Shown here: in pieces, positions 49,927 to 58,189 of the stretch
Layout of the letters: the number at the start of each line of letters is the position of its first letter
Position numbering within the stretch: position 1 is the first letter of the stretch
Source: Solirubrobacter ginsenosidimutans
GTDB taxonomy: Bacteria > Actinomycetota > Thermoleophilia > Solirubrobacterales > Solirubrobacteraceae
Assembly: GCF_027587205.1 (NCBI RefSeq)
Contig: NZ_JAPDOD010000013.1
Location: 1-64,000 of the forward strand
Direction of reading: 5' to 3'
Length of the DNA stretch: 64,000 bases
Program-made: the position numbers and the translations under genes
The notes under the pieces: model-generated
Seen by the model: only the letters and a program-made list of their open reading frames with translations
Told to the model about the DNA's origin: nothing
The model's database searches: none

Positions 49927-51554
49927 GGGCTCGTCGTCGACAAGGTGAACGTCAGCGTCTTCGAGTACACGCCCGTGCGGAGCGGGTCGGCGGCGTCGAC
50001 GTGCTGCGCGAAGCCGATCGCGACGGCCTCGTTGGCCACCGGTGCGGACCACGCGGTCTTGGCGAGCTTCACGATCAGCGGTGACGGCAGCGCGAACGCG
50101 CCGTTGACCAAGTGGCCGGGATCGGAGACCGTGAGCGCGGCGTCGGCCGCGGTCGAAGTCACCGTGGCCGTCGTCGAGGCGCTGTAGTCCTTGGTCACGC
50201 CCGGCACGAGCGTGCCGAAGGACGGTGCCGGGCCGAGGGTCAGCGCCAGCGTCGCGGGCACCGCGGCCCCGACGGTCGTCGCGGGCGCGCTGATCGGGAG
50301 CGAGGGATCGTCGAGCCAGGTGACCGCGTCGGCGAGGGCCTTCATCCCTGTGTCGTTGGGGTGTAGGTGGTCGCCGCTGTCGTAGGCGGGCAGCAGCCGC
50401 AGCGGATTCGCCGGATCGGCGAGCGCCGCTTCGAAGTCGACGATCCCGTCCCAGTAGGGAGCGGTACGGATGAACTGGTTGATCGCCATCCGCTTGGCGT
50501 CCTTCTCGACGCTGTAGTAGCCCGCGAGGGTGGCGTTCTGAAACGGCGTGAGCGTGGCCATGATCACCTTCAGGCCCGCGCGGTGCAGCCGGTCGGCGAG
50601 CTGGCGCATGCCGTCCGTGATGTCGTCGACGACGACGGTCTCGTTCGAGTAGTTGCCGATGTCGTTGATGCCGAGGGCGACGATCACGGTGCTGACGCCG
50701 TCGTGGGAGATCACGTCCCGGTCCAGGCGCGAGAGGCCGCTCGGATTGCCGCCGCAGCAGTTGTAGTCCTTGAGCACCGAATTGCCGCTGATGCCCTCGT
50801 TGACGACGCCGCGCACGCCGACGCGGTTGCCGACCGCATTCAGCCGGGCGGCGAGATAGTCGGGCCAGCGGTGATTGGTGTTCGAGGTCGAGTTGGCGCC
50901 CTCGGTGATCGAGTCCCCCAACGCGACGACCGCGCCGATCGAATCGCCGGTCTCGACGCTCACCGCGTCCAGGAACCACCAGCTGTTGGTGATGCTCGTG
51001 AACCCGGTCGCGTCCATCTGCGCCGCGCGGTCGCCACCGCCGGCCGGCGTCATGTAGGAGCGCTGACGCGCGCCGCTGTGGTAGCTGGCATTGGGCGTCG
51101 TGCCCGGGACGAAGATCGAGATCGCGAGGTTGTCTCCGTCGCCCACCGGCAGTGCGACCGGGTCCGACACGACGTCGCTGTCCGGTGAGATCTTGACCGT
51201 CGGGCGCCCGCCGAACGTGACCTGCGTCTGCGTCCCGGGCACCACCGCGGCGGTGGTCCCGGACTGGCGCCCGACGTAGACGCTGCCGATCTGCAACGCC
51301 GTCGCGTCCAGGAAGGCGTCGCCGGCCGCGGCCGGGTAGGCGCCGAACGCGTTCGAGATGCGCAGGCGCACCTTGCTCCCGCCCACGCTGATGTGGACGA
51401 TCTGACGGATCGTGAGGTTGGTGAGCGTGCGCCGGGAGTCCGGCTGCGTGCTCGCGCCCCACGTCGTGACCCAGTGCGTGCCGGCGGCATGTGCCGGCGC
51501 CGCGGCGAGCAGCGTGGTGGCGGCCGCCAGCGCGGCCGCGAGCTTGACCTTCAT
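49923..51554 (-). CDS. Secreted SGNH/GDSL hydrolase with shared C-terminal module
   Basis: 543 residues; GGGGGAG 7 nt before ATG 51554. Signal peptide ending AHAAG. Residues 25-200: a beta-rich accessory region. Residues 205-415: SGNH esterase with Ser215 in GDSITEG, Gly in GISGN, Asn in GINDIGN, Asp395 and His398 in DHLHPND. Residues 432-543: shared module. A likely role is deacylation of an extracellular polysaccharide, in line with the deacetylase gene just upstream (16-nt gap, same operon). Confidence 0.9.
   Translation of the reverse strand: MKVKLAAALAAATTLLAAAPAHAAGTHWVTTWGASTQPDSRRTLTNLTIRQIVHISVGGSKVRLRISNAFGAYPAAAGDAFLDATALQIGSVYVGRQSGTTAAVVPGTQTQVTFGGRPTVKISPDSDVVSDPVALPVGDGDNLAISIFVPGTTPNASYHSGARQRSYMTPAGGGDRAAQMDATGFTSITNSWWFLDAVSVETGDSIGAVVALGDSITEGANSTSNTNHRWPDYLAARLNAVGNRVGVRGVVNEGISGNSVLKDYNCCGGNPSGLSRLDRDVISHDGVSTVIVALGINDIGNYSNETVVVDDITDGMRQLADRLHRAGLKVIMATLTPFQNATLAGYYSVEKDAKRMAINQFIRTAPYWDGIVDFEAALADPANPLRLLPAYDSGDHLHPNDTGMKALADAVTWLDDPSLPISAPATTVGAAVPATLALTLGPAPSFGTLVPGVTKDYSASTTATVTSTAADAALTVSDPGHLVNGAFALPSPLIVKLAKTAWSAPVANEAVAIGFAQHVDAADPLRTGVYSKTLTFTLSTTSP
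49926..50261 (-). repeat. Shared C-terminal surface module, copy 3 (SGNH esterase)
   Basis: 112 residues from VPATLALTLG to TLTFTLSTTSP, no gap relative to copies 1 and 4. Confidence 0.85.
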
Positions 51555-51570
51555 CGACGTTCTCCCCCGG

Positions 51571-53715
51571 TTACGGCGTCGTGGTGGACAGCGTGAAGCC
51601 GAGCGTCCGGCTGTAGGCGCCCGTGCGCAGCGCGTCGGTGGCCTCGACTCGCTGCCTGAACGTGATCGCCACCGCCTCGTTGGCGACGGGTCCGTCCCAA
51701 CTGGCCTTGGCGAGCTCGACGCGCAACGGCTGCGGCAGCGCGAAGACCCCGTTGGTCAGGTGGCCGGGGTCGCTCACGGTCAGCGCCGCGTCCCCCGCGC
51801 TCGACGTGACCGTGGCAGTGGTGGACGCCACGTAGTCCTTCGCCACCCCTGGCGCGAAGGCCCCGAAGGTGGGCGGCGCGCCGAGTGTGAGCGAGAGCGT
51901 CGCCGGCACCGACCCGCCGACGTCGCCCGGCACGGGTGCCGCCGTGCTGATGCGATCGGCGGCCGTGTCGACCCACACGTTGCCGCTGCGGCCGGTCACC
52001 TTCGGCGCGGTCGTCAGTACCGGACCGGCCGTGCTCGCGACGCGGACGCCGATGGCGATCGGCGGGAACGTCGCGCCCGGCGCGAGGACGTCGTTGCGGG
52101 TGCACGTGATCGTCGCGGTGCCCGTGCACGTCCACCCCGTCCCGTTCGCGCCGGTCGCGGTGAGCCCGGCGGGGATCGCCTGCGTGACCGTCGTCGTGCT
52201 GCCGTCGGTCGGCCCGTCGGTCGGGTTGGACACCGCCAGCGTGAGCGTCCCGGTCTCGCCGCGCACGAACACCGCGGGGCTGTGGGTCGCGGCGAGCTTG
52301 AGCGGCTGCGGGACCGTGACGGCCGGCGCCGGAGCGCTGCCGGGATAGGCGAGCGGCAGATACGGGACCGGGTTGGTGACGGTGGGGATCGGCGCGCCGG
52401 AGGACACGTAGCGGTTCGCGACGACCTGGCCGGCGCGGTCGACGGTGCCGAAGCAGTACCCGCGGGCGCGCGCGGCGTCGATGATCAGCGGCACCGCGTC
52501 GACGGTCGCCTGCCCGGCAGGCGAGTCGACCGGACCGTCATGGAGCAGGATCGCGACCCCCGGGCGCAGCGCGTTGACGATCCCGTCGCGGATCTGCGCC
52601 GCCGAGCGCGCGGGGTCCCAGTCGGTGGCGGAGATGGGATTCGGCGTGACGGTGAAGCCCATGGCCGCCAGCGCGGCCGTCGTGGCCGCGTTGACCGAGA
52701 GGAACGGCGGCCGTAGGACGTTGAACGAGTACGGCGCGCCGTTCGCCGCGAAGCGCGCGGCGGTGTCGGTGACCTCGAAGGCCAGGACGTTCGCGGGGAT
52801 CGAGCCCAGGTTGGGGTGATCCCAGCTGTGGCCGAGCAGCGTGTGGCCCTCGGCGAGCTCGAAGCGGCTGAGCTGCGGATTGGCCTCCAGCCGCATGCCG
52901 ACGTCGAAGAACGTGACCGGGACGCCCTTCGCCCGCAGGTGCGCCAGGGTCTGGGCCCGGTAGACGGACGGTCCATCGTCGAAGGTCAGGGCGATCCGCG
53001 TGTTGCACGAGTTGTCCGGTCCCGCGGTCGGGGCCTTGATCGCGGCGACGATCGCCGCCGCCGAGCTGCCCGGGAACTGCGCGGCGATTTCGTCGACCCT
53101 CGCGACGAATGCGGCGTCGTCGGCGAACGGCTCTCCCTCCCACACGAGGTCGAGCAGCGTGCAACCGTCCGGGCGCTCCGGGTTCAGCGGTCCGCTCGCC
53201 CACCCGTTCGGGCACGCGTCGGCTGCGACGGGGATGTCGTCGGTGGCGCTCGCCCCCGCCGCGTCTCCGCCGCCGGTGAGCGTCGGCGCGGTGCGCACGG
53301 TCGTCCCGGCGGAGCTCGCCACCGAGACCGTGATGGTGATCGGCGGGTAGCCGCCTCCCGGTGCGAGCACGTCGCTGCGAGTACAGCGGCTCGTGGTCGT
53401 GCCGGTGCATGTCCAGCCCGGCCCTGACGCGGCGGTGGGCCCCGCTCCGGCGCCCGGGTTGTTCGTCAGCGCGCCCAGTCCGGCCGGCAGCGTCTCGGTG
53501 ACGGTGACCACGCTTCCGTCGGTCGCATCGGCTCCGCCATTGGTGACGCGGAGGGTCAGGGTGCCGGCGTACAGCGTCGTGTTCGGTGCCTGTGCCCGTA
53601 GGAACGTCGGGCTCGCGTGCGACGCCGAGAGCGTCAGGTCAGGCGCCGCCGCAGCCGGCGCCGCGGGCAGCATCAACAGCGCTGCCGTGACCCACAGCGC
53701 GCGATGAGCGTTCAT
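51571..53715 (-). CDS. Secreted polysaccharide deacetylase with two DUF11-like domains and shared C-terminal module
   Basis: 714 residues; GGAGGAGAGG upstream of ATG 53715. Signal peptide ending PAAAAP. Residues 25-150: DUF11-like beta domain (VTETLPAGLGAL, GWTCTGTTTSRCTR). Residues 215-425: NodB domain with TFDDGPS, metal motif HSWDHPN and RPPFLSVN. Residues 455-590: a second DUF11-like domain (VTQAIPAGLTATG). Residues 603-714: shared module. It should remove acetyl groups from an N-acetylated surface polysaccharide or peptidoglycan. Co-transcribed with the SGNH esterase. Confidence 0.9.
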   Translation of the reverse strand: MNAHRALWVTAALLMLPAAPAAAAPDLTLSASHASPTFLRAQAPNTTLYAGTLTLRVTNGGADATDGSVVTVTETLPAGLGALTNNPGAGAGPTAASGPGWTCTGTTTSRCTRSDVLAPGGGYPPITITVSVASSAGTTVRTAPTLTGGGDAAGASATDDIPVAADACPNGWASGPLNPERPDGCTLLDLVWEGEPFADDAAFVARVDEIAAQFPGSSAAAIVAAIKAPTAGPDNSCNTRIALTFDDGPSVYRAQTLAHLRAKGVPVTFFDVGMRLEANPQLSRFELAEGHTLLGHSWDHPNLGSIPANVLAFEVTDTAARFAANGAPYSFNVLRPPFLSVNAATTAALAAMGFTVTPNPISATDWDPARSAAQIRDGIVNALRPGVAILLHDGPVDSPAGQATVDAVPLIIDAARARGYCFGTVDRAGQVVANRYVSSGAPIPTVTNPVPYLPLAYPGSAPAPAVTVPQPLKLAATHSPAVFVRGETGTLTLAVSNPTDGPTDGSTTTVTQAIPAGLTATGANGTGWTCTGTATITCTRNDVLAPGATFPPIAIGVRVASTAGPVLTTAPKVTGRSGNVWVDTAADRISTAAPVPGDVGGSVPATLSLTLGAPPTFGAFAPGVAKDYVASTTATVTSSAGDAALTVSDPGHLTNGVFALPQPLRVELAKASWDGPVANEAVAITFRQRVEATDALRTGAYSRTLGFTLSTTTP
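51574..51909 (-). repeat. Shared C-terminal surface module, copy 4 (deacetylase)
   Basis: 112 residues from VPATLSLTLG to TLGFTLSTTTP. It shares VANEAVAI with copy 3, so copies 3 and 4 are the closest pair. Confidence 0.85.
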
Positions 53716-53747
53716 TGAAGCGTCCTCTCCTCCGCTTGACGCGAGTG

Positions 53748-53776
53748 AGGCTAAGCACGCGATTTATCGGTGTCAA
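53748..53776 (-). promoter_or_regulatory. Sigma-70-type promoter of the deacetylase-esterase operon
   Basis: On the minus strand TTGACA (complement of 53771-53776), a 17-bp spacer, then TAGCCT (complement of 53748-53753). A 14-bp palindrome TCGATGCCCATCGA at 53784-53797 lies just upstream of the -35 and may be a regulator site. Confidence 0.7.
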
Positions 53777-53802
53777 CAACAAATCGATGCCCATCGAATG
53801 TT

Positions 53803-54759
53803 TCAGGGGTCGATCGTCCCGCTGGAGAGCAGCCAGCCAAGCGCTTCGTGGAGCGCGTCGAGCGAGCTGTAGCGCGGGGCGTAGCCGAGTATCGACCGCG
53901 CGCGGTCGATACTCGCCGCGATGCCACGTGCGACGTGGTCGTGGGTGACGCGGGCGTGCTCCTCCCCCACCCGGCGCTCGTACTCCAGCCAGTCGACGAA
54001 CTCGAGGTTCGCCTCGCGGCCGAACCAGCGAGCCACGCCTTGAGCAAGCCCGCGCAGGGTCATCGCCTGCGCGGAGACGACGTGGAAGCTGGCGCCGATC
54101 GCGGCCGGGCGGGTGAGCGCCTGCTCGAACGCCTGGGCGACGTCGTCGGCGTGGACGTGGTGCAGGACGCCGAGGCCGAGATCGGGGAGCGGCAGCGGCT
54201 CGCCGTGCGCGAGCTTGTGCCACGTCGAGGGATCGAGGTTGCCGGCGGGGGTGATCACCGGCCAGCCCGGTCCGGTGATGTGGCCGGGGTGCAGGATCAC
54301 GCTCGGCACGCCGCCGGCGAGCGTCTCGCGCTGCAGCAGCGCTTCGATCTCCGCCTTGCCGACGCCGTAGTCGCCGTAGGCGGTGCGTGGCTCGTCCTCG
54401 GTGACCGGCACCCGCAGCGCCGGCCCGTGGACCCAGATCGTCCCGCAGTGCACGAGCAAGGGCCGGGTCGGGCGCAGCGCATCGACGAGCTGCCGCGCCG
54501 AGGCCGCGCCGAAGCAGATCATGTCGATCACCGCGTCGGCGTCCAGCGCGGCGATCCGCTCGCCGAACGTGCCGGCGGCGTCCTCGGCCTCGCGGTCGAT
54601 CGCGATCCGCTGGACCGCCCGCCATTCGGCCGCGGGCGAATACGGCTCGCGCTCGCCGCGGCTGAGGGCGATCACTTCATGGCCCGCGCGGACGAGCCGC
54701 GGGACGAGGTAGGTGCCCACGTGACCCGTGGCACCGATGACGACGATGCGACGGCGCAT
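53803..54759 (-). CDS. NAD-dependent epimerase/dehydratase (extended SDR)
   Basis: 318 residues from ATG 54759. Rossmann motif VIGATGHVGTYL. The Tyr-Lys pair appears as YGVGK, with HCGTIWVHG supplying the Ser/Thr strand. HADDVAQAFEQAL and SIDRARSILGYAPRYS are typical of extended SDRs that act on nucleotide sugars. The nearby secreted polysaccharide enzymes fit a sugar-modification role, but it has its own promoter. Confidence 0.85.
   Translation of the reverse strand: MRRRIVVIGATGHVGTYLVPRLVRAGHEVIALSRGEREPYSPAAEWRAVQRIAIDREAEDAAGTFGERIAALDADAVIDMICFGAASARQLVDALRPTRPLLVHCGTIWVHGPALRVPVTEDEPRTAYGDYGVGKAEIEALLQRETLAGGVPSVILHPGHITGPGWPVITPAGNLDPSTWHKLAHGEPLPLPDLGLGVLHHVHADDVAQAFEQALTRPAAIGASFHVVSAQAMTLRGLAQGVARWFGREANLEFVDWLEYERRVGEEHARVTHDHVARGIAASIDRARSILGYAPRYSSLDALHEALGWLLSSGTIDP
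53886..53915. repeat. 30-bp perfect palindrome inside the epimerase gene
   Basis: Arms of 15 bp (53886-53900 and 53901-53915) with no spacer, beginning CGAGTATCGACCGCG. It encodes the SIDRARSIL region near the C-terminus of the epimerase. Confidence 0.8.
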
Positions 54760-54766
54760 CGCCGGA

Positions 54767-54772
54767 ACGCTA
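54767..54772 (-). promoter_or_regulatory. Leaderless-type -10 (TAGCGT)
   Basis: The complement of 54767-54772 reads TAGCGT, 7 nt before ATG 54759. It lies just inside the gap to, and within the last codons' vicinity of, the DUF2188 gene. Confidence 0.5.
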
Positions 54773-54783
54773 CTGCGCGGGGC

Positions 54784-54999
54784 TCAGCGGGTCCTGAACC
54801 GCGTGCCGGCGATCGGCAGCGCGTCGTGCGTGCGGCCGTAGCGATCGTGGATCAGCACCGAGGCGGCGCCGTGTCGCCACGCCGCGCGCTCGGCGTCGGT
54901 CGCGGTGGTGTGTTCGGAAAGGGGCCGGCTCTCCGCTTCGTCGTCCAGGACGCGCCAGTGTCCCTGCGCGTCGGCCACTACGTGCAAAGTCGCGGTCAT
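54784..54999 (-). CDS. Small DUF2188-like protein
   Basis: 71 residues from ATG 54999. The pattern LHVVADAQGHWRVLDDEAE followed by TDAERAAWRHGAASVLIHDRYGRTHD is the DUF2188 layout (a short strand with W, then an ER-A helix and VIHDRDGRI-like strand). Role unknown; often associated with stress. The longer upstream frame is not preferred because the conserved part starts here. Confidence 0.75.
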   Translation of the reverse strand: MTATLHVVADAQGHWRVLDDEAESRPLSEHTTATDAERAAWRHGAASVLIHDRYGRTHDALPIAGTRFRTR

Positions 55000-55088
55000 C
55001 GACACTTCTTTGTACACCTCTGGCAATGAGATCTCAGCGGGTGTGGTCCCCACAATGACCACTGATGGTCGCACCGTTCGGGGCGGGG

Positions 55089-55129
55089 GTTCTTTCCATC
55101 TCGTTACCAAGCCGCGACGGTGAAAGAAC
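55089..55129. promoter_or_regulatory. Long-range inverted repeat upstream of the chemoreceptor gene
   Basis: GTTCTTTC (55089-55096) and GAAAGAAC (55122-55129), perfect 8-bp arms 25 bp apart. It ends about 33 bp before the putative -10 at 55163, a plausible activator or repressor position. The rest of 55000-55177 holds two smaller palindromes (TGAGATCTCA at 55027, GACCA/TGGTC at 55057-55070) and no gene. Confidence 0.35.
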
Positions 55130-55162
55130 GCTGACCGTCGGCTCAAGCGTGAGCGGGCACGC

Positions 55163-55170
55163 GCCGAGAA
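55163..55170 (+). promoter_or_regulatory. Sigma-28-like -10 (GCCGAGAA) before the chemoreceptor gene
   Basis: GCCGAGAA differs by one base from the flagellar sigma -10 GCCGATAA. It ends 7 nt before GTG 55178. TCAA lies 16 bp upstream of it, near where the -35 TAAA would be. Confidence 0.4.
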
Positions 55171-55177
55171 ATCCCGC

Positions 55178-56368
55178 GTGTCCCTCCTCCGCCGCGCTTC
55201 TGCACCCGTCGCCTCCGCACCTGATCCAGTCGCCGCCGAGCTGCGCTCGCGCCTGCAGAGCCTGAACGATCACTGCCTCACCAACCTGGTCGCGGGCCTG
55301 GACGCGATGAACCGCGGGGACCTGACCGTGCACGTCGCCCCCGCGACGCAGCCGATCACGACGAAGTCCGAGAACCCGGAGACACAGGAACTGGTCGCGC
55401 TCTTCAACTCGATGCTGGCGAAGGCCCAGACGGCGCTGGAGGGCTACAACGGCGTGCGCGAGACGATGCGCTCCGCGCTCGGCGACCGCTCGTGCCTCGA
55501 CGACCTGCAGGATCGCCTCAACAGCATGAGCGACCATTGCTTGACCGGCCTCGGCGAGGGGCTCGTCGCGATGGCCGACGGCGACCTGACCGTGATCGTC
55601 CACCCCGCCACCACGCCGCTGCCCACCGCGCGCGGTGCGCAGCTCGGCAGCCTCGGCGAGACCTTCAACGTGATGCTCGGCAAGGCCCAGGGCGGCCTGG
55701 AGGCCTACAACGCGACGCGCACCAGCGTCGCCACGATGATCGAGCGCATCAGCGAGACCGCCGGCCAGGTCGCCGGCGCCTCGGAGGAGATGTCGGCCAC
55801 CACCCAGGAGACCGGCGCGGCGATCGAGAACATCGCGCGGCTCTCGTCCGGCGTCGCCGAGGGCGCCAGCCGTCAGGTCCAGAGCATCGAGTCCGCGCAG
55901 CAGATCAACCGCGAGGCGGAGGCGCTCGCCCAGCAGGCCGGCCGCCTCGCCGAGTCCGGCGTCGCGCTCACCAGCCAGATCTCCGCGATCTCCGACCAGA
56001 CCAACCTGCTCGCGCTCAACGCGGCGATCGAAGCCGCCCGCGCCGGGGAATCCGGCCGCGGCTTCGCGGTCGTCGCCGACGAGGTCCGCAAGCTCGCCGA
56101 GTCCTCCAGCGTGACCGTGCGCGAGACCGAAGCGGCCTTCCACGGCCTCGCCGAGAGCATCACCAACGTGTCGGTGTGCATCGAGCGGATGTCCGCCGCG
56201 ACCGGCGACGTCGTCGGCATCGCCCGCGAGGCGGGCGACGCCACCGCCGACGTCTCGGCCGCCACCGAGCAGTCCTCCGCCTCCACGCAGCAGATCGCGG
56301 CCTCCAGCGACGACCTCGCCCAGATGGCGTCGACGCTGCAGGGCCTCGTCGCCACGTTCCGCCTGTAG
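55178..56368 (+). CDS. Soluble methyl-accepting chemotaxis protein
   Basis: 396 residues, GTG start, no membrane helix. Two similar 65-residue units at about 24-91 and 112-180 ([23 protein letters not shown] and [23 protein letters not shown]) look like tandem HAMP-like repeats. The C-terminal signalling domain carries the hairpin tip in [21 protein letters not shown] and [16 protein letters not shown]. It should sit in cytoplasmic arrays and control CheA. No che genes are in the window. Confidence 0.9.
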   Translation: MSLLRRASAPVASAPDPVAAELRSRLQSLNDHCLTNLVAGLDAMNRGDLTVHVAPATQPITTKSENPETQELVALFNSMLAKAQTALEGYNGVRETMRSALGDRSCLDDLQDRLNSMSDHCLTGLGEGLVAMADGDLTVIVHPATTPLPTARGAQLGSLGETFNVMLGKAQGGLEAYNATRTSVATMIERISETAGQVAGASEEMSATTQETGAAIENIARLSSGVAEGASRQVQSIESAQQINREAEALAQQAGRLAESGVALTSQISAISDQTNLLALNAAIEAARAGESGRGFAVVADEVRKLAESSSVTVRETEAAFHGLAESITNVSVCIERMSAATGDVVGIAREAGDATADVSAATEQSSASTQQIAASSDDLAQMASTLQGLVATFRL

Positions 56369-56373
56369 TACAT

Positions 56374-56394
56374 CCGCCGAGCCGTGCTCGGCGG
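56374..56394 (+). terminator. Hairpin after the chemoreceptor gene
   Basis: A 9-bp perfect stem (CCGCCGAGC with GCTCGGCGG) and a CGT loop, 6 nt after the stop. No U-run. Confidence 0.45.
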
Positions 56395-56417
56395 GGCGAT
56401 GCCTCCGTGCGCGGGCG

Positions 56418-56425
56418 GCCGAGAA
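56418..56425 (+). promoter_or_regulatory. Second GCCGAGAA element, before the FliL unit
   Basis: The same octamer as at 55163, here ending 6 nt before ATG 56432. No clear -35 match. Confidence 0.4.
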
Positions 56426-56431
56426 GGGGAT

Positions 56432-56641
56432 ATGCGCTCGATCAGCATCGCGACGTGGCTCTCGCTCGCCACCGGCTGGCTGGCCGCGGCCGCGGCGATC
56501 GCAGTGATCGCCGCCGCGCCTGACAACACGCCCGACCTGCTGTTCCTCCCGGCGCAGCCGCCGTCGCAAGCGCCGCTGGAGCCGACGCTCGTCGGCCCTG
56601 ACCACGCGCTCGTCACGCTCTCGACCGGGTCCGTGCGGTGA
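56432..56641 (+). CDS. Small single-span membrane protein next to FliL-like gene
   Basis: 69 residues from ATG 56432. One hydrophobic helix (TWLSLATGWLAAAAAIAVIAAA) and a Pro-rich external tail. No family recognised. Its stop overlaps the GTG of the FliL-like gene (GTGA), so the two are co-translated and probably work together at the flagellar base. Confidence 0.65.
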   Translation: MRSISIATWLSLATGWLAAAAAIAVIAAAPDNTPDLLFLPAQPPSQAPLEPTLVGPDHALVTLSTGSVR

Positions 56642-57018
56642 TCAAGAAGCTGGTGCTGGCGGCCGCCGTCGCCGCGCTGCTCACCGGCGCCTACAAGCTC
56701 ACGCTCGGCAAGCCGTCACCCGCCGTCGCGCACGAGCGCGTCGCCGTGATGAAGCACCAGGTGATCGTGGACCTGGCGGGTGGGCGCTACGCGGCGGTGA
56801 CGCTCGGGCTCGAGGTGCCGGAGAGCGCCGATGAGGAGATCGTCGAGTCAGAGGCCGTGCAGGACGTCGTCACGCGCGACCTGACCAGCCTCGATCCCGC
56901 CGACCTACTCGTCCGCGAGCGTCGCGAGCGGCTCAAGGTCCGGCTGGCGCGCGACATCCGCGCGCAGACCGACGTGCCGGTCGCCCGCGTGCTCCTGACG
57001 GACTTCACGATTCACTGA
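56638..57018 (+). CDS. FliL-like protein
   Basis: 126 residues. One N-terminal membrane helix, then the pattern of the FliL C-terminal domain: YAAVTLGLEVPE, a run of acidic residues, VVTRDLTSL, ERLKVRLARDI and the closing VARVLLTDFTIH, which parallels VYFTDFVIQ of FliL. FliL sits at the flagellar basal body and assists the stator. The N-terminal linker is short. The 3' end overlaps the MFS gene by 14 nt. Confidence 0.65.
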   Translation: MIKKLVLAAAVAALLTGAYKLTLGKPSPAVAHERVAVMKHQVIVDLAGGRYAAVTLGLEVPESADEEIVESEAVQDVVTRDLTSLDPADLLVRERRERLKVRLARDIRAQTDVPVARVLLTDFTIH

Positions 57019-58189
57019 GCGCCGGGCGCCGGTGCGGCTCCGGCTTCGGCTGCAGCACGCCGGAGATCAGCACGCCGAGCGTCACCATCGCCGCGGCGGC
57101 GGTGAGCGCGCGCAGCGTCCCGACCTGGTGCCCGAGGAAGCCGACGAAGGGCGGCCCGGCGAGGAACGCGAGGTAGCCGATCGAGGAGACCACGCTCACG
57201 CGCCCGGCCGCGTGGCGGGCGTCGTCGGCGGCGGCGCTCATCCCCACCGGGAAGCCGAGCGCGACGCCCAGGCCCCACAGCGCCGCGCCCGCCATCGCGA
57301 CGAGCAGTGACCCGCCCCACACGACGAGCATCAGGCCGGCGACCGCGCACAGCCCGGTCACGCGGATCAGCGGGACGCGGCCGTAGCGATCCAGCGCGCC
57401 GGGGCCGAACCAGCGGCCCAAGGTCATCGCGGCGAGGAAGATCGCGAAGGTGAGCGAGCCGAGCGCGGCCGCGGCGTCGTAGCCGTCGATGACGGACACG
57501 CCGAGCCAGTCGACGCCGGTTCCCTCGGTGAACGCCATACAGAACACGAACAGCCCGATCAGCAGCGTGCGCGGCTCCGTCCAGGCCTTCAGCGGGCTGC
57601 GCCGCGGGCCGGAGGCCTCCTCGTCGTGCGGCTCGATCGGCAGGAAGCCGCGGACCGCGGGTGTGGCCACGAGCGCGACGAGCAGCGCCACGGCGGCGAG
57701 GTGCACCGTGACCGAGACACCGAGCGCGATCATCGCCGAGCCGAGCAGCGCGCCCGCCACCGTGCCGACGCTGAAGCCCGCGTGGAAGCGCGACATGATC
57801 GAGCGCTGCATCCGCCGTTCGACCTCCGCGCCCTCGACGTTCATCGCCACGTCCCAGGTGCCGCTGCCGAGGCCGAGCAGGAACAGGCCCGGGATGACCG
57901 GCGCGACGCCGTGGCGGAAGCCGACGGCGGCGATCGCGAGGCCGCTCGCGCCGATCAGCGACATCACGGTGATCGTCCGCGCGGCGCCGAGGCGGGAGAT
58001 GACGACCCCCGCCAGGGGCATCGAGACCAGCGACCCGATCGCGATCGCGAGCAGCACGAGGCCGAGCTTCTGCGGGTTCAGGTCCAGCCCGTCGCGCACC
58101 TGCGGGATCCGCGAGGCCCAACTGGCGAACATGAAGCCGTTGAGGATGAAGACGGCGTAGACCGCGTACATCGCCTTGCGGGCGGTCAT
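57005..58189 (-). CDS. MFS transporter (FucP/YbjJ-like sugar or drug permease)
   Basis: 394 residues, twelve helices. ATG 58189 overlaps the DeoR stop (ATGA). ASRIPQVRDGLDLNPQKLGLVLLAIAIGS and DRYGRVPLIRVTG carry the MFS loop motifs. VEGAEVERRMQRSIMSRFHAGFSVGT is characteristic of the YbjJ-type subgroup. The DeoR pairing suggests a sugar or sugar-phosphate-responsive permease. Confidence 0.88.
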   Translation of the reverse strand: MTARKAMYAVYAVFILNGFMFASWASRIPQVRDGLDLNPQKLGLVLLAIAIGSLVSMPLAGVVISRLGAARTITVMSLIGASGLAIAAVGFRHGVAPVIPGLFLLGLGSGTWDVAMNVEGAEVERRMQRSIMSRFHAGFSVGTVAGALLGSAMIALGVSVTVHLAAVALLVALVATPAVRGFLPIEPHDEEASGPRRSPLKAWTEPRTLLIGLFVFCMAFTEGTGVDWLGVSVIDGYDAAAALGSLTFAIFLAAMTLGRWFGPGALDRYGRVPLIRVTGLCAVAGLMLVVWGGSLLVAMAGAALWGLGVALGFPVGMSAAADDARHAAGRVSVVSSIGYLAFLAGPPFVGFLGHQVGTLRALTAAAAMVTLGVLISGVLQPKPEPHRRPALSES

